This document shows positions 41,545 to 50,886 of a stretch of 64,000 bases of DNA, piece after piece (position 1 is the first letter of the stretch; each line of letters begins with the position of its first letter). The position numbers and the translations under genes were made by a program. The DNA is from Burkholderiales bacterium (lineage in GTDB: Bacteria; Pseudomonadota; Gammaproteobacteria; Burkholderiales; SG8-41). Where the stretch lies: the NCBI GenBank assembly GCA_019635015.1, contig JAHCAG010000010.1, positions 48,993-112,992 on the forward strand. Reading direction: 5' to 3'. Below the pieces are notes generated by a model. It was given only the letters and a program-made list of their open reading frames with translations, was not told the origin of the DNA and made no database searches.

Positions 41545-41841
41545 TTACTTCTTGACGGCGTCTTTGGCTGCGTCCTTCGCAGCGTCGGCAGCGCCTTTGA
41601 CGGCGTCCTTGGCGGCATCAACAGCAGCGGCAGGTGCGGCAGCCGGGGCGGCAGCGTCAGCCTTCGGGGCGTCGGCGGCCGGAGCGGCTGCATCAGCTTT
41701 GGGGGCTTCAGGAGCAGGCGCCGGAGCCGGTGCGGGCGCCGGGGCGGGTGCGGGTGCAGGAGCGGGCGCCGGGGCAGGCTTCTCGCCGCAGGCGGTCAGG
41801 CCAAGCGCGAACAGGGCGGCAACGAGGAGGGAGCGGTTCAT
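41545..41841 (-). CDS. Small Pro-Ala repeat lipoprotein
   Basis: 98 residues. The lipoprotein signal MNRSLLVAALFALGLTAC has C18 as the anchor. It is followed by GEKPAPAP and about a dozen PA dipeptides (about 22-46), two EAPKADAAAP-like units, and a C-terminal helix of DAAKDAVKGAADAAKDA type with regular Lys and Asp. The PA stretch should form a stiff extended arm and the tail an amphipathic helix, suggesting a spacer in the periplasm, perhaps towards peptidoglycan. No known family was recognised. The dipeptide stretch is prone to length change. Confidence 0.8.
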   Translation of the reverse strand: MNRSLLVAALFALGLTACGEKPAPAPAPAPAPAPAPAPAPAPAPEAPKADAAAPAADAPKADAAAPAAAPAAAVDAAKDAVKGAADAAKDAAKDAVKK

Positions 41842-41996
41842 GATGGTGACTATCCTTCGAAGGTGAATTGTTTGGTTTGTCCAAATTTGGCTGGCATTAA
41901 AACCGTGAAATCCGCGATGCGGACAGCACGGGAATCGATGCCGGCGCGGATTCTATCAGTCTTCGGAACGGAAAGAGAGGGCAAGGAGACCGCGGG

Positions 41997-42497
41997 TCAC
42001 AGCCCGGTGACGCTGGTTGCCAGCGGCGGGCCGGAAGCTTCCTCGATTTCGCTGAAACGCTCGATCAGCTGACCGGCACCGACGGCGTCGTGTGTGCCCT
42101 GGGCGGCGCGCATGTGGTCATGGTGGAAACGATGGACGTAGTGGCTGCCGTCGAAGATCACGAAGGGATCACTTGCATGTTTCGCGCTGCGCAGGGTTTC
42201 GCGGATCACGCAGGCGTGGGAGAACTGCCGGGCAAGGGCGAGCAGCCGCGGATGGACGGTGTGCAGTGTCCGCGTGTCGTGAAGCACGATCAGCAACCGG
42301 TTCGAGCGGTGCGTGAGCAGGAACTGCCGCAGCAGTTCGATGCGTGCGCTGCCGTTCCAGGCCGGACTCAGGGTTTTGTCGAAGTTGCGGATGATGCGCT
42401 GGGTCAGCGGAATCATGCGGTCAACGATTTCCTCGTATTCGCGGTTGCTTTCGAAGCGCCGGTACTCGGCATTCGGCGGATTGCCCGTCGGTTTCAC
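41997..42497 (-). CDS. Conserved hypothetical protein paired with ribosomal-oxygenase-like cupin
   Basis: Protein of 166 residues, soluble with no signal. Notable stretches are RFESNREYEEIVDRMIPLTQ (about 14-33), SNRLLIVLHDTRTLHTVHPRL and FVIFDGSHYVHRFHHDHMRA (about 112-131), the last rich in histidine. It resembles the uncharacterised domain found alone or behind acetyltransferases in proteobacteria (possibly DUF7931), but this is tentative. Its ATG overlaps the cupin gene stop by four bases, so the two are probably co-translated. No function is assigned. Confidence 0.75.
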   Translation of the reverse strand: MKPTGNPPNAEYRRFESNREYEEIVDRMIPLTQRIIRNFDKTLSPAWNGSARIELLRQFLLTHRSNRLLIVLHDTRTLHTVHPRLLALARQFSHACVIRETLRSAKHASDPFVIFDGSHYVHRFHHDHMRAAQGTHDAVGAGQLIERFSEIEEASGPPLATSVTGL

Positions 42498-43618
42498 CGC
42501 AAGTCTCCGGGAGCGAGGTATCCCGCGCGGTACCAGGCATACAGAGTTTCCGCCGTGGCGGCGGGCAGTGCCGAGGGCGGCAGAACGCGCCGGTCGGCAA
42601 GCCGGCGGATGCGTGTCCCGGCGCCGGCCGGTGCGACGCAGCGTTCGCCGTTGATGTAGAAGGCGCTGTCGTCATAGAGCAGGAGGGTCTGCGGCAGCAG
42701 GTGCAGGCCGGTGGCGGTGGCGGTTTTTTTGAACGCGGCTTCCGACAGCGGGCGTCGGGGTGCGGCGAACATGACATGGGGCTTGGGTGTGCTGAGGTCC
42801 TCGCCGATGAACTGCAGCAGGTCGCGGCGTGTCCAGCGCACGCCGCCGAGCAGCCGCAGCAAACCCTGTGTCAGGCGGCGGTCGATATGTCCCGGATTTT
42901 TCGCGGGTTTCAGTCCGGGATCGGCATAGATGCCGGGCACCTCGAGGCGGTCCTGCAGGAAATCGAGGAAACGGCTGCACAGATCCTGTGCCGAAGGTGC
43001 ACGGAAACCCACCGAATAGGTGATGCAGTCCTCGAGTGCGACTCCGTCGTGGGCATAACGCGGCGGCAGGTAGAGCATGTCGCCGGCAGCCAGCGTCCAT
43101 TCCCGCGTGGCGCGGAAGTTGCTCAGTATTTTCAGCGGCGCGTCATCGACGAGCGCCAGATCGCGCTGGCTGCTGACCCGCCAGCGGCGCCGTCCTTCGC
43201 CCTGCAGCAGGAACACGTCGTAGCTGTCGAAGTGCGGACCGACGCCGCCGCCGGGCGGCGCATAACTCACCATCAGGTCATCGAGCCGCGCATGGGGAAT
43301 GAAGGCGAAGCGGTCGAGCAGGTCCTGCGCCTGCGGCAGCAGGTGGTTCACGCCCTGGACCAGCAGTGTCCAGTTGCGGGCCGGCAGCCCGCGGAAGTCG
43401 CGGCGGGAGAACGGACCGTGGCGCACCTGCCAGCGGCTGCCGCTGCGGATCACCAGCCGTGATTCGGCCTGCACATCCTGCGCGAGCTCGATCAGGTCGC
43501 GGCGGCCGGTCAGCGGCGCGAACTGCGGCAGGCTGGCGCGCGCCAGCAGCGGCTTTTTCTGCCAGTGGCGCTGCAGGAACTGCGCCGGTGTCAGGCCGTC
43601 GAGCATCAGGTTGCGCAT
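42494..43618 (-). CDS. JmjC/cupin ribosomal oxygenase, RoxA (YcfD)-like
   Basis: Iron and 2-oxoglutarate-dependent oxygenase of 374 residues, near the length of E. coli YcfD/RoxA (373), which hydroxylates an arginine of ribosomal protein L16. Iron ligands are H129 and D131 in GPHFDSYDVF, and H190 in RYAHDG. A C-terminal dimerisation and winged-helix-like part (about 220-374) is present. The N-terminus PAQFLQRHWQKKPLL is the family hallmark. It is coupled to the downstream hypothetical gene. Confidence 0.9.
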   Translation of the reverse strand: MRNLMLDGLTPAQFLQRHWQKKPLLARASLPQFAPLTGRRDLIELAQDVQAESRLVIRSGSRWQVRHGPFSRRDFRGLPARNWTLLVQGVNHLLPQAQDLLDRFAFIPHARLDDLMVSYAPPGGGVGPHFDSYDVFLLQGEGRRRWRVSSQRDLALVDDAPLKILSNFRATREWTLAAGDMLYLPPRYAHDGVALEDCITYSVGFRAPSAQDLCSRFLDFLQDRLEVPGIYADPGLKPAKNPGHIDRRLTQGLLRLLGGVRWTRRDLLQFIGEDLSTPKPHVMFAAPRRPLSEAAFKKTATATGLHLLPQTLLLYDDSAFYINGERCVAPAGAGTRIRRLADRRVLPPSALPAATAETLYAWYRAGYLAPGDLR

Positions 43619-43780
43619 GAGGCGGAATTATAGTGGGGCCGCCGTGCGGCGCGCTTGACCGGGGCGCGCTTTGTTCACAGAATCGGGCATCGGGTGCCTT
43701 GCCGGCGCCATTGATCGTGATGGGCGCCGTGCGGCGCGGGCCCGCCGGAATCCCCTGCCGCCAATGACCAAGGAAAGACG

Positions 43781-44260
43781 ATGCAGATTGCAAAAAACAC
43801 CGTGGTGACGCTGACCTTTGAATTGCTTGATGCCGATGGCAACATGATCGAGAAGGCGGAGTCACCGATTGCCTACCTGCACGGCGGATACCAGGGCATT
43901 TTTCCGCTGGTTGAACAGGCGCTCGACGGCAAGCAGGCTGGGGACAGCTGCAAGGTGCGGTTGGCGCCGGACGACGCCTTCGGTGAATACGACGCCAAGC
44001 TGGTGCAGGTCGAGTCGCGCGACAAGTTTCCGCCGGAAGTTGCTGTCGGCATGCAGTTCGAGGGCCGCGGCGACCAGTCCGGCCACACGCTGGTCTACAC
44101 CGTCACTGACGTTGCCGGGGACAAGGTGGTCGTCGACGGCAATCATCCGCTGGCCGGGCAGACGCTGAATTTTCACTGCACGGTGACCGAGGTCAGGGTG
44201 GCCAGCGGTGAAGAGCTGGAGCACGGCCATGTCCATGGTGCGCACGGCCACCACCACTGA
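43781..44260 (+). CDS. slyD: FKBP-type peptidyl-prolyl isomerase, SlyD-like
   Basis: Prolyl isomerase and chaperone of 159 residues. The split FKBP domain has an inserted flap (DDAFGEYDAKLVQVESRDKF, about 64-83). The C-terminus is histidine-rich (HGHVHGAHGHHH), likely binding nickel or zinc. The ATG has AAGGAAAG upstream. It converges with mutS; the gap contains repeat R9 and AT-rich element g. Confidence 0.95.
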   Translation: MQIAKNTVVTLTFELLDADGNMIEKAESPIAYLHGGYQGIFPLVEQALDGKQAGDSCKVRLAPDDAFGEYDAKLVQVESRDKFPPEVAVGMQFEGRGDQSGHTLVYTVTDVAGDKVVVDGNHPLAGQTLNFHCTVTEVRVASGEELEHGHVHGAHGHHH

Positions 44261-44261
44261 T

Positions 44262-44310
44262 TGCAGTGCAGAGTGATGAATGCAGAGTGCAGAGTTAAAC
44301 CCGCACTCTG
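44262..44310. repeat. Tandem-unit inverted repeat R9 (small)
   Basis: Degenerate 7-base units, TGCAGTG, CAGAGTG, ATGAATG, CAGAGTG, CAGAGTT, followed by a short complementary arm CGCACTCTGG. It lies just after the slyD stop and next to AT-rich element g. Confidence 0.6.
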
Positions 44311-44317
44311 GCGATTA

Positions 44318-44353
44318 ATTAAAATATCAATAAAATCAATAAGTTATAAATTA
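44318..44353 (-). repeat. AT-rich dispersed element, copy g
   Basis: Minus strand: TAATTTATAACTTA then TTGATTTTATTGATATTTTA. Its core is identical to copies c and j. The mutS stop codon TAA is inside its TATAA end. Confidence 0.75.
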
Positions 44354-46932
44354 CCCTCGGGGCCGTCCTGCGCCAGTGTGCGCAAGCGGTAGAGCAGGTC
44401 CAGCGCATCGCGCGGTGTCAGCGCATCGGGATCGCAGTCGCGCAGTGCGTCCACGACTGGATGCGGTTCCGCTGCCGCAGTTTCACTGACGGCGGCGCTT
44501 CCCGCGAACAGATCACCCTGCGGCAGCTGCGCCGCTGCGGCAGCCTCAAGGCCGGCGAGGTGTTTGCGCGCGCTGCGGATCACTGCGCCGGGCACTCCGG
44601 CGAGTTGCGCGACCTGCAGGCCGTAGCTGCGGCTGGCGGGGCCTTCCTCGACACTGTGCAGGAAGACGATGTGATCCTTGTGCTCGACCGCATCCAGGTG
44701 CACGTTGGCGACCTGACGGAATTCCGCGGCAAGCGCGGTCAGCTCGAAATAATGGGTGGCGAACAGCGTGTAGCAGCCGTTGCGCTCGATCAGGTGGCGC
44801 GCGATCGCCCAGGCCAGCGCGAGGCCGTCGTAGGTTGAAGTGCCGCGTCCGATCTCGTCCATCAGCACCAGGCTCTGCGGCGTCGCGTGGTGGAGGATGA
44901 AGGCCGCTTCGGTCATTTCGACCATGAAGGTCGAACGCCCGCCGGCGAGGTCATCGGCGGCGCCGATGCGGGTGAAGATGCGGTCCAGCGGACCCAGCCT
45001 GGCGCGGGTCGCGGGAACGAATGATCCGCAATGGGCGAGCAGGGCTATCAGCGCGGTCTGCCGCATGTAGGTCGACTTGCCGCCCATGTTGGGGCCGGTG
45101 ATCAGCAGCATGCGCCGCGCCGCCGACAGTTTTGCGTCGTTGGCGATGAAAGGATTGACCTGCGCCTCGACCACGGGATGGCGTCCGCCCGCGATGTCGA
45201 TCACTGCCTCGTCGGTGAATTCCGGCGCGGTCCAGTCCAGCGCGGCGGCGCGTTCGGCAAATGCGGCCAGCATGTCGAGCAGGGCGAGGGCGTTCGCCAC
45301 CTTCTGCAATGCCGGCACCCGGGGCGCGAGCTTCTGCAGCAGCTGTTCATACAGCAGCTTTTCACGGGCCAGTGCGCGTTCCTGCGCCGACAGCGCCTTG
45401 TCTTCGAAGGTCTTCAGTTCCGGCGTGATGTAGCGCTCGGCGTTTTTCAGCGTCTGGCGGCGGCGGTAGTCATCGGGCACCTTGTCCGACTGTGCGCGTG
45501 TGACTTCGATGTAAAAACCGTGGACGCGGTTGAATTCGACTTTCAGCGTGGTGATGCCGGTGCGTGTGCGCTCGCGGGTTTCCAGTTCGGCAAGAAAGGC
45601 ACCGCAGTTGTCCTGGATGCCGCGCAGTTCGTCGAGTTCGGCGTCATAACCGTCGGCGATGACACCGCCTTCGCGGATCACCGAGGCCGGTTCGGCCTTG
45701 ATCGCCGCGGCCAGCAACGTGGCCAGTTCCGGTTGTGGTGCAAGATCCGCAGCCAGTGACTGCAGCTGTCCGGTGGCTGCATTGCGCAGCACCTGCGTCA
45801 GCTCCGGCAGCCGCTGCAGCGACCCGCGCAGTCCCGACAGGTCGCGCGGGCGCGCGCTGGCCAGCGCGATGCGTGCCGCGATGCGCTCGACATCGGCAAA
45901 GTGTTTCAGCGCGCCGCGCAGCGCGGCATGGCGGTCGCCCTCGAGCAGTTCGGCAACTGCCCGGTGCATCGCCTGCACCTGCGCGCGGTCGGTCAGCGGG
46001 TGATGCAGCGCGTGGCGCAGGCGGCGGCTGCCCATGCCGGTGGCGCAGGTATCGAGCAGCGAGAGCAGCGTCGGCGCCGGTTCGCCGCGGATGGTCTCGC
46101 TGATCTCGAGGTTGCGCCGCGTCGCCGGGTCCATGCGCAGGAAGCTGCCCTCGGTTTCGACGTTCAGCGCGCGGATGTGGGCGATTGCGGTGCCCTGGGT
46201 TGATTTTGCGTAGTCGAACAGCGCGCCGGCGGCGGCCACCGCCGCAGTCATGTCCTGTGCGCCGAATCCGCCGAGGTCCTGCGTGCCAAACTGCGCACAC
46301 AGCGCGCGGCGCGCGCTGTCTGCATCAAAACGCCAGGGCGGGAGGCGGCGCAGCGCGGTGCCGTCGTCGGCACGCTCCAGTGCCGCGCCTTCCGCGAGCA
46401 GGATTTCCGCAGGGCGCAGGCGTTCGATTTCGGCGGCGAAATTCGCCGGGGCGGTCTCCATCACGCAGAATCGTCCCGAGGCCAGCGATAGCCAGGCCAG
46501 TCCCAGGGTGTTGCCGGCGCGGTGCGCGGCGAGCAGCAGGTTCTCGCTTTTTTCGTCGAGCAGCGCCGATTCGGTCAGGGTGCCCGGCGTGACGATGCGC
46601 ACCACCTTGCGTTCGACCGGCCCCTTCGAAGTCGCCGGATCGCCGATTTGCTCGCAGATCGCCACCGACTCGCCGAGTTTTACCAGCTTCGCCAGGTACT
46701 GGTCGACGGCATGGAAAGGCACGCCGGCCATCCTGATCGGCGTGCCTGCCGATTCCCCGCGCGAGGTCAGCGTGATGTCGAGCAGCCGCGCCGCACGCTC
46801 CGCATCATCAAAAAACAGCTCGTAGAAATCGCCCATGCGGTAGAACAGCAGCAGGTCCGGATGCTCCGACTTGATGCGGAGATACTGCTGCATCATCGGC
46901 GTGTGCGCGGCGCCTGGGGCGTTTTTTGTCAT
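44344..46932 (-). CDS. mutS: DNA mismatch repair protein MutS
   Basis: Recognises mismatches and starts repair with MutL. It is 862 residues. The N-terminal mismatch-binding motif is [11 protein letters not shown], then connector, core and clamp domains. The ATPase domain has Walker [10 protein letters not shown] and the signature STFMVEMTE, with [20 protein letters not shown] as Walker B. The C-terminus ends [13 protein letters not shown], and its stop codon is inside AT-rich element g. No Shine-Dalgarno is seen before the ATG. Confidence 0.98.
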   Translation of the reverse strand: MTKNAPGAAHTPMMQQYLRIKSEHPDLLLFYRMGDFYELFFDDAERAARLLDITLTSRGESAGTPIRMAGVPFHAVDQYLAKLVKLGESVAICEQIGDPATSKGPVERKVVRIVTPGTLTESALLDEKSENLLLAAHRAGNTLGLAWLSLASGRFCVMETAPANFAAEIERLRPAEILLAEGAALERADDGTALRRLPPWRFDADSARRALCAQFGTQDLGGFGAQDMTAAVAAAGALFDYAKSTQGTAIAHIRALNVETEGSFLRMDPATRRNLEISETIRGEPAPTLLSLLDTCATGMGSRRLRHALHHPLTDRAQVQAMHRAVAELLEGDRHAALRGALKHFADVERIAARIALASARPRDLSGLRGSLQRLPELTQVLRNAATGQLQSLAADLAPQPELATLLAAAIKAEPASVIREGGVIADGYDAELDELRGIQDNCGAFLAELETRERTRTGITTLKVEFNRVHGFYIEVTRAQSDKVPDDYRRRQTLKNAERYITPELKTFEDKALSAQERALAREKLLYEQLLQKLAPRVPALQKVANALALLDMLAAFAERAAALDWTAPEFTDEAVIDIAGGRHPVVEAQVNPFIANDAKLSAARRMLLITGPNMGGKSTYMRQTALIALLAHCGSFVPATRARLGPLDRIFTRIGAADDLAGGRSTFMVEMTEAAFILHHATPQSLVLMDEIGRGTSTYDGLALAWAIARHLIERNGCYTLFATHYFELTALAAEFRQVANVHLDAVEHKDHIVFLHSVEEGPASRSYGLQVAQLAGVPGAVIRSARKHLAGLEAAAAAQLPQGDLFAGSAAVSETAAAEPHPVVDALRDCDPDALTPRDALDLLYRLRTLAQDGPEGNL

Positions 46933-47111
46933 GGGCGCTATTGTAAGAGAGGGCGGGAGGTAGCGGAGTGGGGTGTGGGGGTAAACGGTAAAACCGGTGC
47001 AATGTGCTTCGTTTGTTGCATCCTGCGTTGGTGTGTCAGGTCAGACGTACGGTCGATCCAGGGGTTGGAGTTGGATTCTGATTCCTGTTATTAACGCCCT
47101 ATAATCAGTTC

Positions 47112-47786
47112 ATGAGGCGACTGCTTATTCTGCTGCTGGCGACGGCGCTATCAGCCTGCACGCCGCAGCAGGCGCTGCTTTCGGCATTGGTGCCCGACGG
47201 CACGGCATCGGTGCTGCTTGGCCACCTGCAGGGCGTCGAGGATGGCAACCGGCGGCGCATTGTCGAACTGGAGCAGCGGGGCGCCTGGAGCGAGCTTGCC
47301 GCCTTTGCCGATGCCAACATCGGCCGTGATCCCTTCAGTCCGGAGTGGCGCATGATCGGCGGCTACGCACAGGCGCGGCAGGGCGAACACCGCCGGGCCG
47401 CCACCTATTTTGCCGAGATGGTGCGCCTCGCGCCCGACGATCCGGCGGGGTATCACTTTCTGGCCGAAGCGCAGCGGGCGGCAGGGCAGCCGCTGCTGGC
47501 ATTGAAGACGCTGGATCGGGCGCTGCTGGTGTTGCGCGATTCTCCGCTGACACACCATCTGGCGGGTGAAACGAACAGCGATCTGGGACGGTTTCGCGAG
47601 GCCGCCGGGGCTTACCGGCGTGCCCTGCGTGATGCGCCCGGGTTTGCCGATGCCTGGTTCGGGCTCGGGCGTGCCGCGCTGGAGCTGGGGCGTGAGTCTG
47701 AAGCGCGGGAGGCACTTGCCGCGCTGGAACAGCTGAAGTCGCCGCTTGCCGCCGCATTGGGCGCGCAACTGGCCAAACCGCGGTAG
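47112..47786 (+). CDS. TPR-repeat lipoprotein
   Basis: Predicted lipoprotein of 224 residues. The signal is MRRLLILLLATALSAC with C16. Residues 45-215 hold four to five tetratricopeptide-like units (for example PEWRMIGGYAQARQGEHRRA, PAGYHFLAEAQRAAGQPLLA, PGFADAWFGLGRAALELGRE). It probably scaffolds protein contacts at the outer or inner membrane; no partner is evident. A TATAAT lies only six bases before the ATG and there is no Shine-Dalgarno, so the messenger may be leaderless. Confidence 0.85.
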   Translation: MRRLLILLLATALSACTPQQALLSALVPDGTASVLLGHLQGVEDGNRRRIVELEQRGAWSELAAFADANIGRDPFSPEWRMIGGYAQARQGEHRRAATYFAEMVRLAPDDPAGYHFLAEAQRAAGQPLLALKTLDRALLVLRDSPLTHHLAGETNSDLGRFREAAGAYRRALRDAPGFADAWFGLGRAALELGRESEAREALAALEQLKSPLAAALGAQLAKPR

Positions 47787-47814
47787 AAAGTTGCCGGCGC
47801 GGCCGATCAGGCCG

Positions 47815-48612
47815 TCAGGATTTCAGCGCCGGTGTCAGGTGCGGCGCAATCAGCGGCAACAACTGGGCGAACACCTTCGGATTGCCGGCGACGATGTTGC
47901 CGCTCTCGAGATGACGGTCATTGCCCTGAAGGTCACCGACGAGGCCGCCGGCCTCGGTGATCAGCAGCGCGCCCGCGGCGATGTCCCACTTGCTCAGGCC
48001 CAGCTCCCAGAAACCGTCGAGACGTCCGGCTGCAACCCAGGCAAGGTCCAGCGAGGCGGAGCCGGGACGGCGGATGCCGGCGCTGTTCCTGATGATGTCG
48101 CGCATCATGCCGAGGTAAGCCTCGAGGTGTTCGAGCTGGCGGTAGGGAAAGCCGGTGCCGATCAGGCTGGGTTTGAGGTGGGCGCGCCTGCTGACGCGAA
48201 GCCGCGTTTCGTTGAGGAAGGCGCCGCGGCCCTTGGTCGCGGTGTAGAGGTCGTTGCGGTTGGGGTCATAAACCACCGCCTGGGTGATCACGCCTTTCTG
48301 CGCCAGCGCGATCGACACCGCGTACTGCGGGAAGCCGTGCAGGAAATTGGTGGTGCCGTCGAGCGGATCGATGATCCACTGGAATTCCGAAGTGCCGGAG
48401 GCGCCGGACTCCTCTGCTAGAATCGAGTGGTTCGGATAGGCTTCGCGCAGGGTGCGGATGATCGCCTGTTCGGCTTCGCGGTCCACCTCCGACACGAAAT
48501 CGTTCGCAGTCTTTTCCTGGTAGGCGATGACATCCAGATTGCGGCTGGCGCGGTTGATGATGCCGCCGGCGCGGCGCGCGGCTTTCACCGCGATGTTGAG
48601 CATGGGATGCAT
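47815..48612 (-). CDS. suhB: Inositol-1-monophosphatase SuhB
   Basis: Magnesium-dependent phosphatase that in E. coli also binds RNA polymerase in rRNA antitermination. It is 265 residues. The start [16 protein letters not shown] is identical in pattern to E. coli SuhB. The metal motif is [10 protein letters not shown] (D82, D85), with E67 in LAEESG, and the second metal region is around [17 protein letters not shown]. It is divergent from trmJ, a widely conserved pair. Confidence 0.97.
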   Translation of the reverse strand: MHPMLNIAVKAARRAGGIINRASRNLDVIAYQEKTANDFVSEVDREAEQAIIRTLREAYPNHSILAEESGASGTSEFQWIIDPLDGTTNFLHGFPQYAVSIALAQKGVITQAVVYDPNRNDLYTATKGRGAFLNETRLRVSRRAHLKPSLIGTGFPYRQLEHLEAYLGMMRDIIRNSAGIRRPGSASLDLAWVAAGRLDGFWELGLSKWDIAAGALLITEAGGLVGDLQGNDRHLESGNIVAGNPKVFAQLLPLIAPHLTPALKS

Positions 48613-48729
48613 GGTGGGCAGCGACAATAATGGATAAAGAGCAGGGATGAAGAGCAACACCAGACTGCGCCGCGCGTGCCGGGCCTCGTTGTGTTTCCGG
48701 CGGCGCTGCGCGAACGGCCCGTATTCTAC

Positions 48730-49470
48730 GTGAACCCGCTGCAGCCCCTCAAAAATATTCGCATTGTTCTGTGCGGCACCGCGCATCCCGGCAACATCGG
48801 GGCCGCGGCGCGCGCAATGCGCACCATGGGCATCACCGATCTCGCCCTGGTGAACCCGCAGCTTTATCCCGATCCGCAGGCCTTGTGGATGGCGGCGGGG
48901 GCCACTGATGTGCTGGAGTCGGCGCGGGTCTGCACCAGCCTCGGCGAAGCCCTGTCGGGCACGGCCTTCGCGGTGGCCTGCTCGGCGCGCCGGCGTGATG
49001 TCGCGGTGCCGATGGTCGATGCGCGCACCGCGGCGGCGGAAGCCGTGGCAATTGCGGCGGAGCGCAAGGTGGCGCTGGTCTTCGGCAACGAAACCTCGGG
49101 GCTCAGCAACGACGAGGTCGGCGCCTGCGGGCTGCTGGCGAGCATTCCGGTCGCGGAGGATTTCTGGTCACTGAACGTCGCGGCCGCAGTGCAGGTGTTC
49201 TGTTATGAGTTGCGCATGGCCGGCGGAGCGACGCTGGCGCCGGACAAGGCGCAGGCACTGGCCGCGCATGACGAGGTGGAGGCGTTTTATGAACATCTCG
49301 AACGCACCATCATTGCCACCGGTTTTCTCAATCCCGCGCATCCGCGCAAGCTGATGTACCGCTTGCGCCGGCTGTTTGCCCGTGCCCGCCTGCAGGTCGA
49401 GGAGGTCAACATCCTGCGCGGCATCCTCGGCAGCGTCACCGATCCCAAGGGTCGCCGCAAGCCGGATTGA
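48730..49470 (+). CDS. trmJ: tRNA (cytidine/uridine-2'-O-)-methyltransferase TrmJ
   Basis: SPOUT-class methyltransferase modifying position 32 of tRNA. It is 246 residues from GTG 48730, which gives [20 protein letters not shown], close to E. coli TrmJ; a GTG at 48676 would add 18 residues. Knot motifs are [13 protein letters not shown] and [16 protein letters not shown]. It is followed by cysE. The region suhB/trmJ-cysE-iscR is the usual site of the ISC operon. Confidence 0.94.
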   Translation: MNPLQPLKNIRIVLCGTAHPGNIGAAARAMRTMGITDLALVNPQLYPDPQALWMAAGATDVLESARVCTSLGEALSGTAFAVACSARRRDVAVPMVDARTAAAEAVAIAAERKVALVFGNETSGLSNDEVGACGLLASIPVAEDFWSLNVAAAVQVFCYELRMAGGATLAPDKAQALAAHDEVEAFYEHLERTIIATGFLNPAHPRKLMYRLRRLFARARLQVEEVNILRGILGSVTDPKGRRKPD

Positions 49471-49472
49471 TC

Positions 49473-49500
49473 CATAAGCGTTTGTTTTATATCGGTAATT
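49473..49500 (+). repeat. AT-rich dispersed element, copy h
   Basis: CCATAAGCGTTTGTTTTATA then TCGGTAATT. A diverged copy two bases after the trmJ stop. Confidence 0.4.
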
Positions 49501-49572
49501 CCACGCCATCCTATTCTTGATTAAAATGGTGGGACTTGTTGTGGGCCGCCGGCTCCTTCCATTTATCAGGCA

Positions 49573-50301
49573 ATGCTGATGTTTGAACGGATCAAAGAAG
49601 AGATTTCCGTGGTGTTCGAGCGTGACCCCGCTGCGCGCAGCACCTGGGAAGTGGTGACCTGCTACCCGGGTTTCCATGCGCTGCTGCTGCACCGTTTCTC
49701 GCACTGCGTCTGGCACAAGGGCTTCAAGTGGCTGGCGCGCTGGCTGGCGCACGGCGGCCGCTGGCTGACCGGCATCGAGATCCATCCGGGCGCGCGCATC
49801 GGCCGGCGCTTTTTCATCGACCACGGCATGGGCGTGGTGATCGGTGAGACCGCTGAAATCGGCGACGACTGCACGCTGTACCACGGCGTCACACTGGGCG
49901 GTACCACCTGGAACAAGGGCAAGCGCCATCCGACACTGAAGAACGGCGTGGTGATTGGTGCCGGCGCCAAGATCCTCGGCCCGATCACCATCGGCGAAAA
50001 CGCCAAGATCGGTTCCAACGCAGTGGTGGTGAAGGACGTGCCGGACAATGCCACGGCGATCGGCATCCCGGCGCGGCTGGTCGAAAGCCAGGAAGCGGCG
50101 GGACGCTTCGCCGCCTACGGCATCGCCCGCGACGCCAACGATCCGGTGGCCAAGGCGATGCACGTGCTGATTGACCACAGCGCCGAGACCGACCAGCGGA
50201 TCGACCAGATCCTTGCCGAACTGCAGCGCCTGGGCCTGAAGATCGAGGGCGCCGATACCCAGAAACTGGATGCCGGCAGCCTCAATCGCATTGTTGATTG
50301 A
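49573..50301 (+). CDS. cysE: Serine O-acetyltransferase
   Basis: Makes O-acetylserine for cysteine synthesis. It is 242 residues from ATG 49573; the ATG at 49579 fits homologues equally well. The N-terminal helical domain is short, then left-handed beta-helix repeats (about 70-170) contain [39 protein letters not shown] and [20 protein letters not shown]. Its position before iscR and the desulfurase genes links cysteine supply to iron-sulfur assembly. Confidence 0.96.
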   Translation: MLMFERIKEEISVVFERDPAARSTWEVVTCYPGFHALLLHRFSHCVWHKGFKWLARWLAHGGRWLTGIEIHPGARIGRRFFIDHGMGVVIGETAEIGDDCTLYHGVTLGGTTWNKGKRHPTLKNGVVIGAGAKILGPITIGENAKIGSNAVVVKDVPDNATAIGIPARLVESQEAAGRFAAYGIARDANDPVAKAMHVLIDHSAETDQRIDQILAELQRLGLKIEGADTQKLDAGSLNRIVD

Positions 50302-50342
50302 ATTGCTCGGGTAAGGTATACTTGAGCAACTTCTCAGGGTAT
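50294..50342 (+). promoter_or_regulatory. iscR promoter with IscR type 1 site
   Basis: -35 TTGATT (50294-50299), 17 bases, -10 TATACT (50317-50322). A 25-base dyad (50318-50342) has half-sites ATACTTGAG and CTCAGGGTAT, and its length and outer bases fit the IscR type 1 site. It covers the -10, which predicts repression by IscR with its cluster loaded. Confidence 0.7.
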
Positions 50343-50351
50343 TGTGTTTCT

Positions 50352-50381
50352 CATAAGTGTTTGTTTTTATTTATAATTTTG
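50352..50381 (+). repeat. AT-rich dispersed element, copy i
   Basis: TCATAAGTGTTTG then TTTTTATTTATAATTTT. It is in the leader of iscR, ending just before the Shine-Dalgarno GAGG. Confidence 0.55.
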
Positions 50382-50391
50382 AGGTGCCACG

Positions 50392-50868
50392 ATGAGACTG
50401 ACGACCAAAGGGCGATTTGCGGTAACCGCGATGGTGGATCTGGGCATGCGCCATGGCACCGGTCCGGTGACGCTGGCGGAAATCAGTGGCCGGCAGAAGA
50501 TTTCGCTGTCTTATCTTGAGCAACTGTTCGGCAAGCTGCGCCGGCGCGGCATCGTGGATTCGGTGCGCGGTCCCGGCGGCGGTTACTGCCTGGCGCGTGA
50601 AGCGGCGCAGCTGACCGTGGCCGACATCATCCTCGCGGTCGACGAGCCGATCGACGCCACGCAGTGCGCCGGCAAGGAAAACTGCAAGGACGAGGAAAAA
50701 TGCCTGACCCACGATCTGTGGGCCAACCTCAACGAACGCATTTTCGATTATCTCGGTTCGGTCACGCTGCGCCAGCTGGTGGAGAACCAGCGCGCCAAGG
50801 AAGCGGGTATCGCGCCGGTGCATGACATGCGCCTGGTGGCGCGCCGGCAGAGCGCGGCCACGGTCTGA
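50392..50868 (+). CDS. iscR: Fe-S cluster regulator IscR
   Basis: Rrf2-family regulator of 158 residues whose [2Fe-2S] state reports demand for clusters. The winged helix (about 1-70) starts MRLTTKGRFAVTAMVDL. The ligands C92, C98, C104 and H107 (QCAGKENCKDEEKCLTH) are at the same positions as in E. coli IscR. It is first in the iron-sulfur operon and has a type 1-like site on its own promoter. GAGG precedes the ATG. Confidence 0.98.
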   Translation: MRLTTKGRFAVTAMVDLGMRHGTGPVTLAEISGRQKISLSYLEQLFGKLRRRGIVDSVRGPGGGYCLAREAAQLTVADIILAVDEPIDATQCAGKENCKDEEKCLTHDLWANLNERIFDYLGSVTLRQLVENQRAKEAGIAPVHDMRLVARRQSAATV

Positions 50869-50886
50869 AGACCGCCGTTTCACGCC

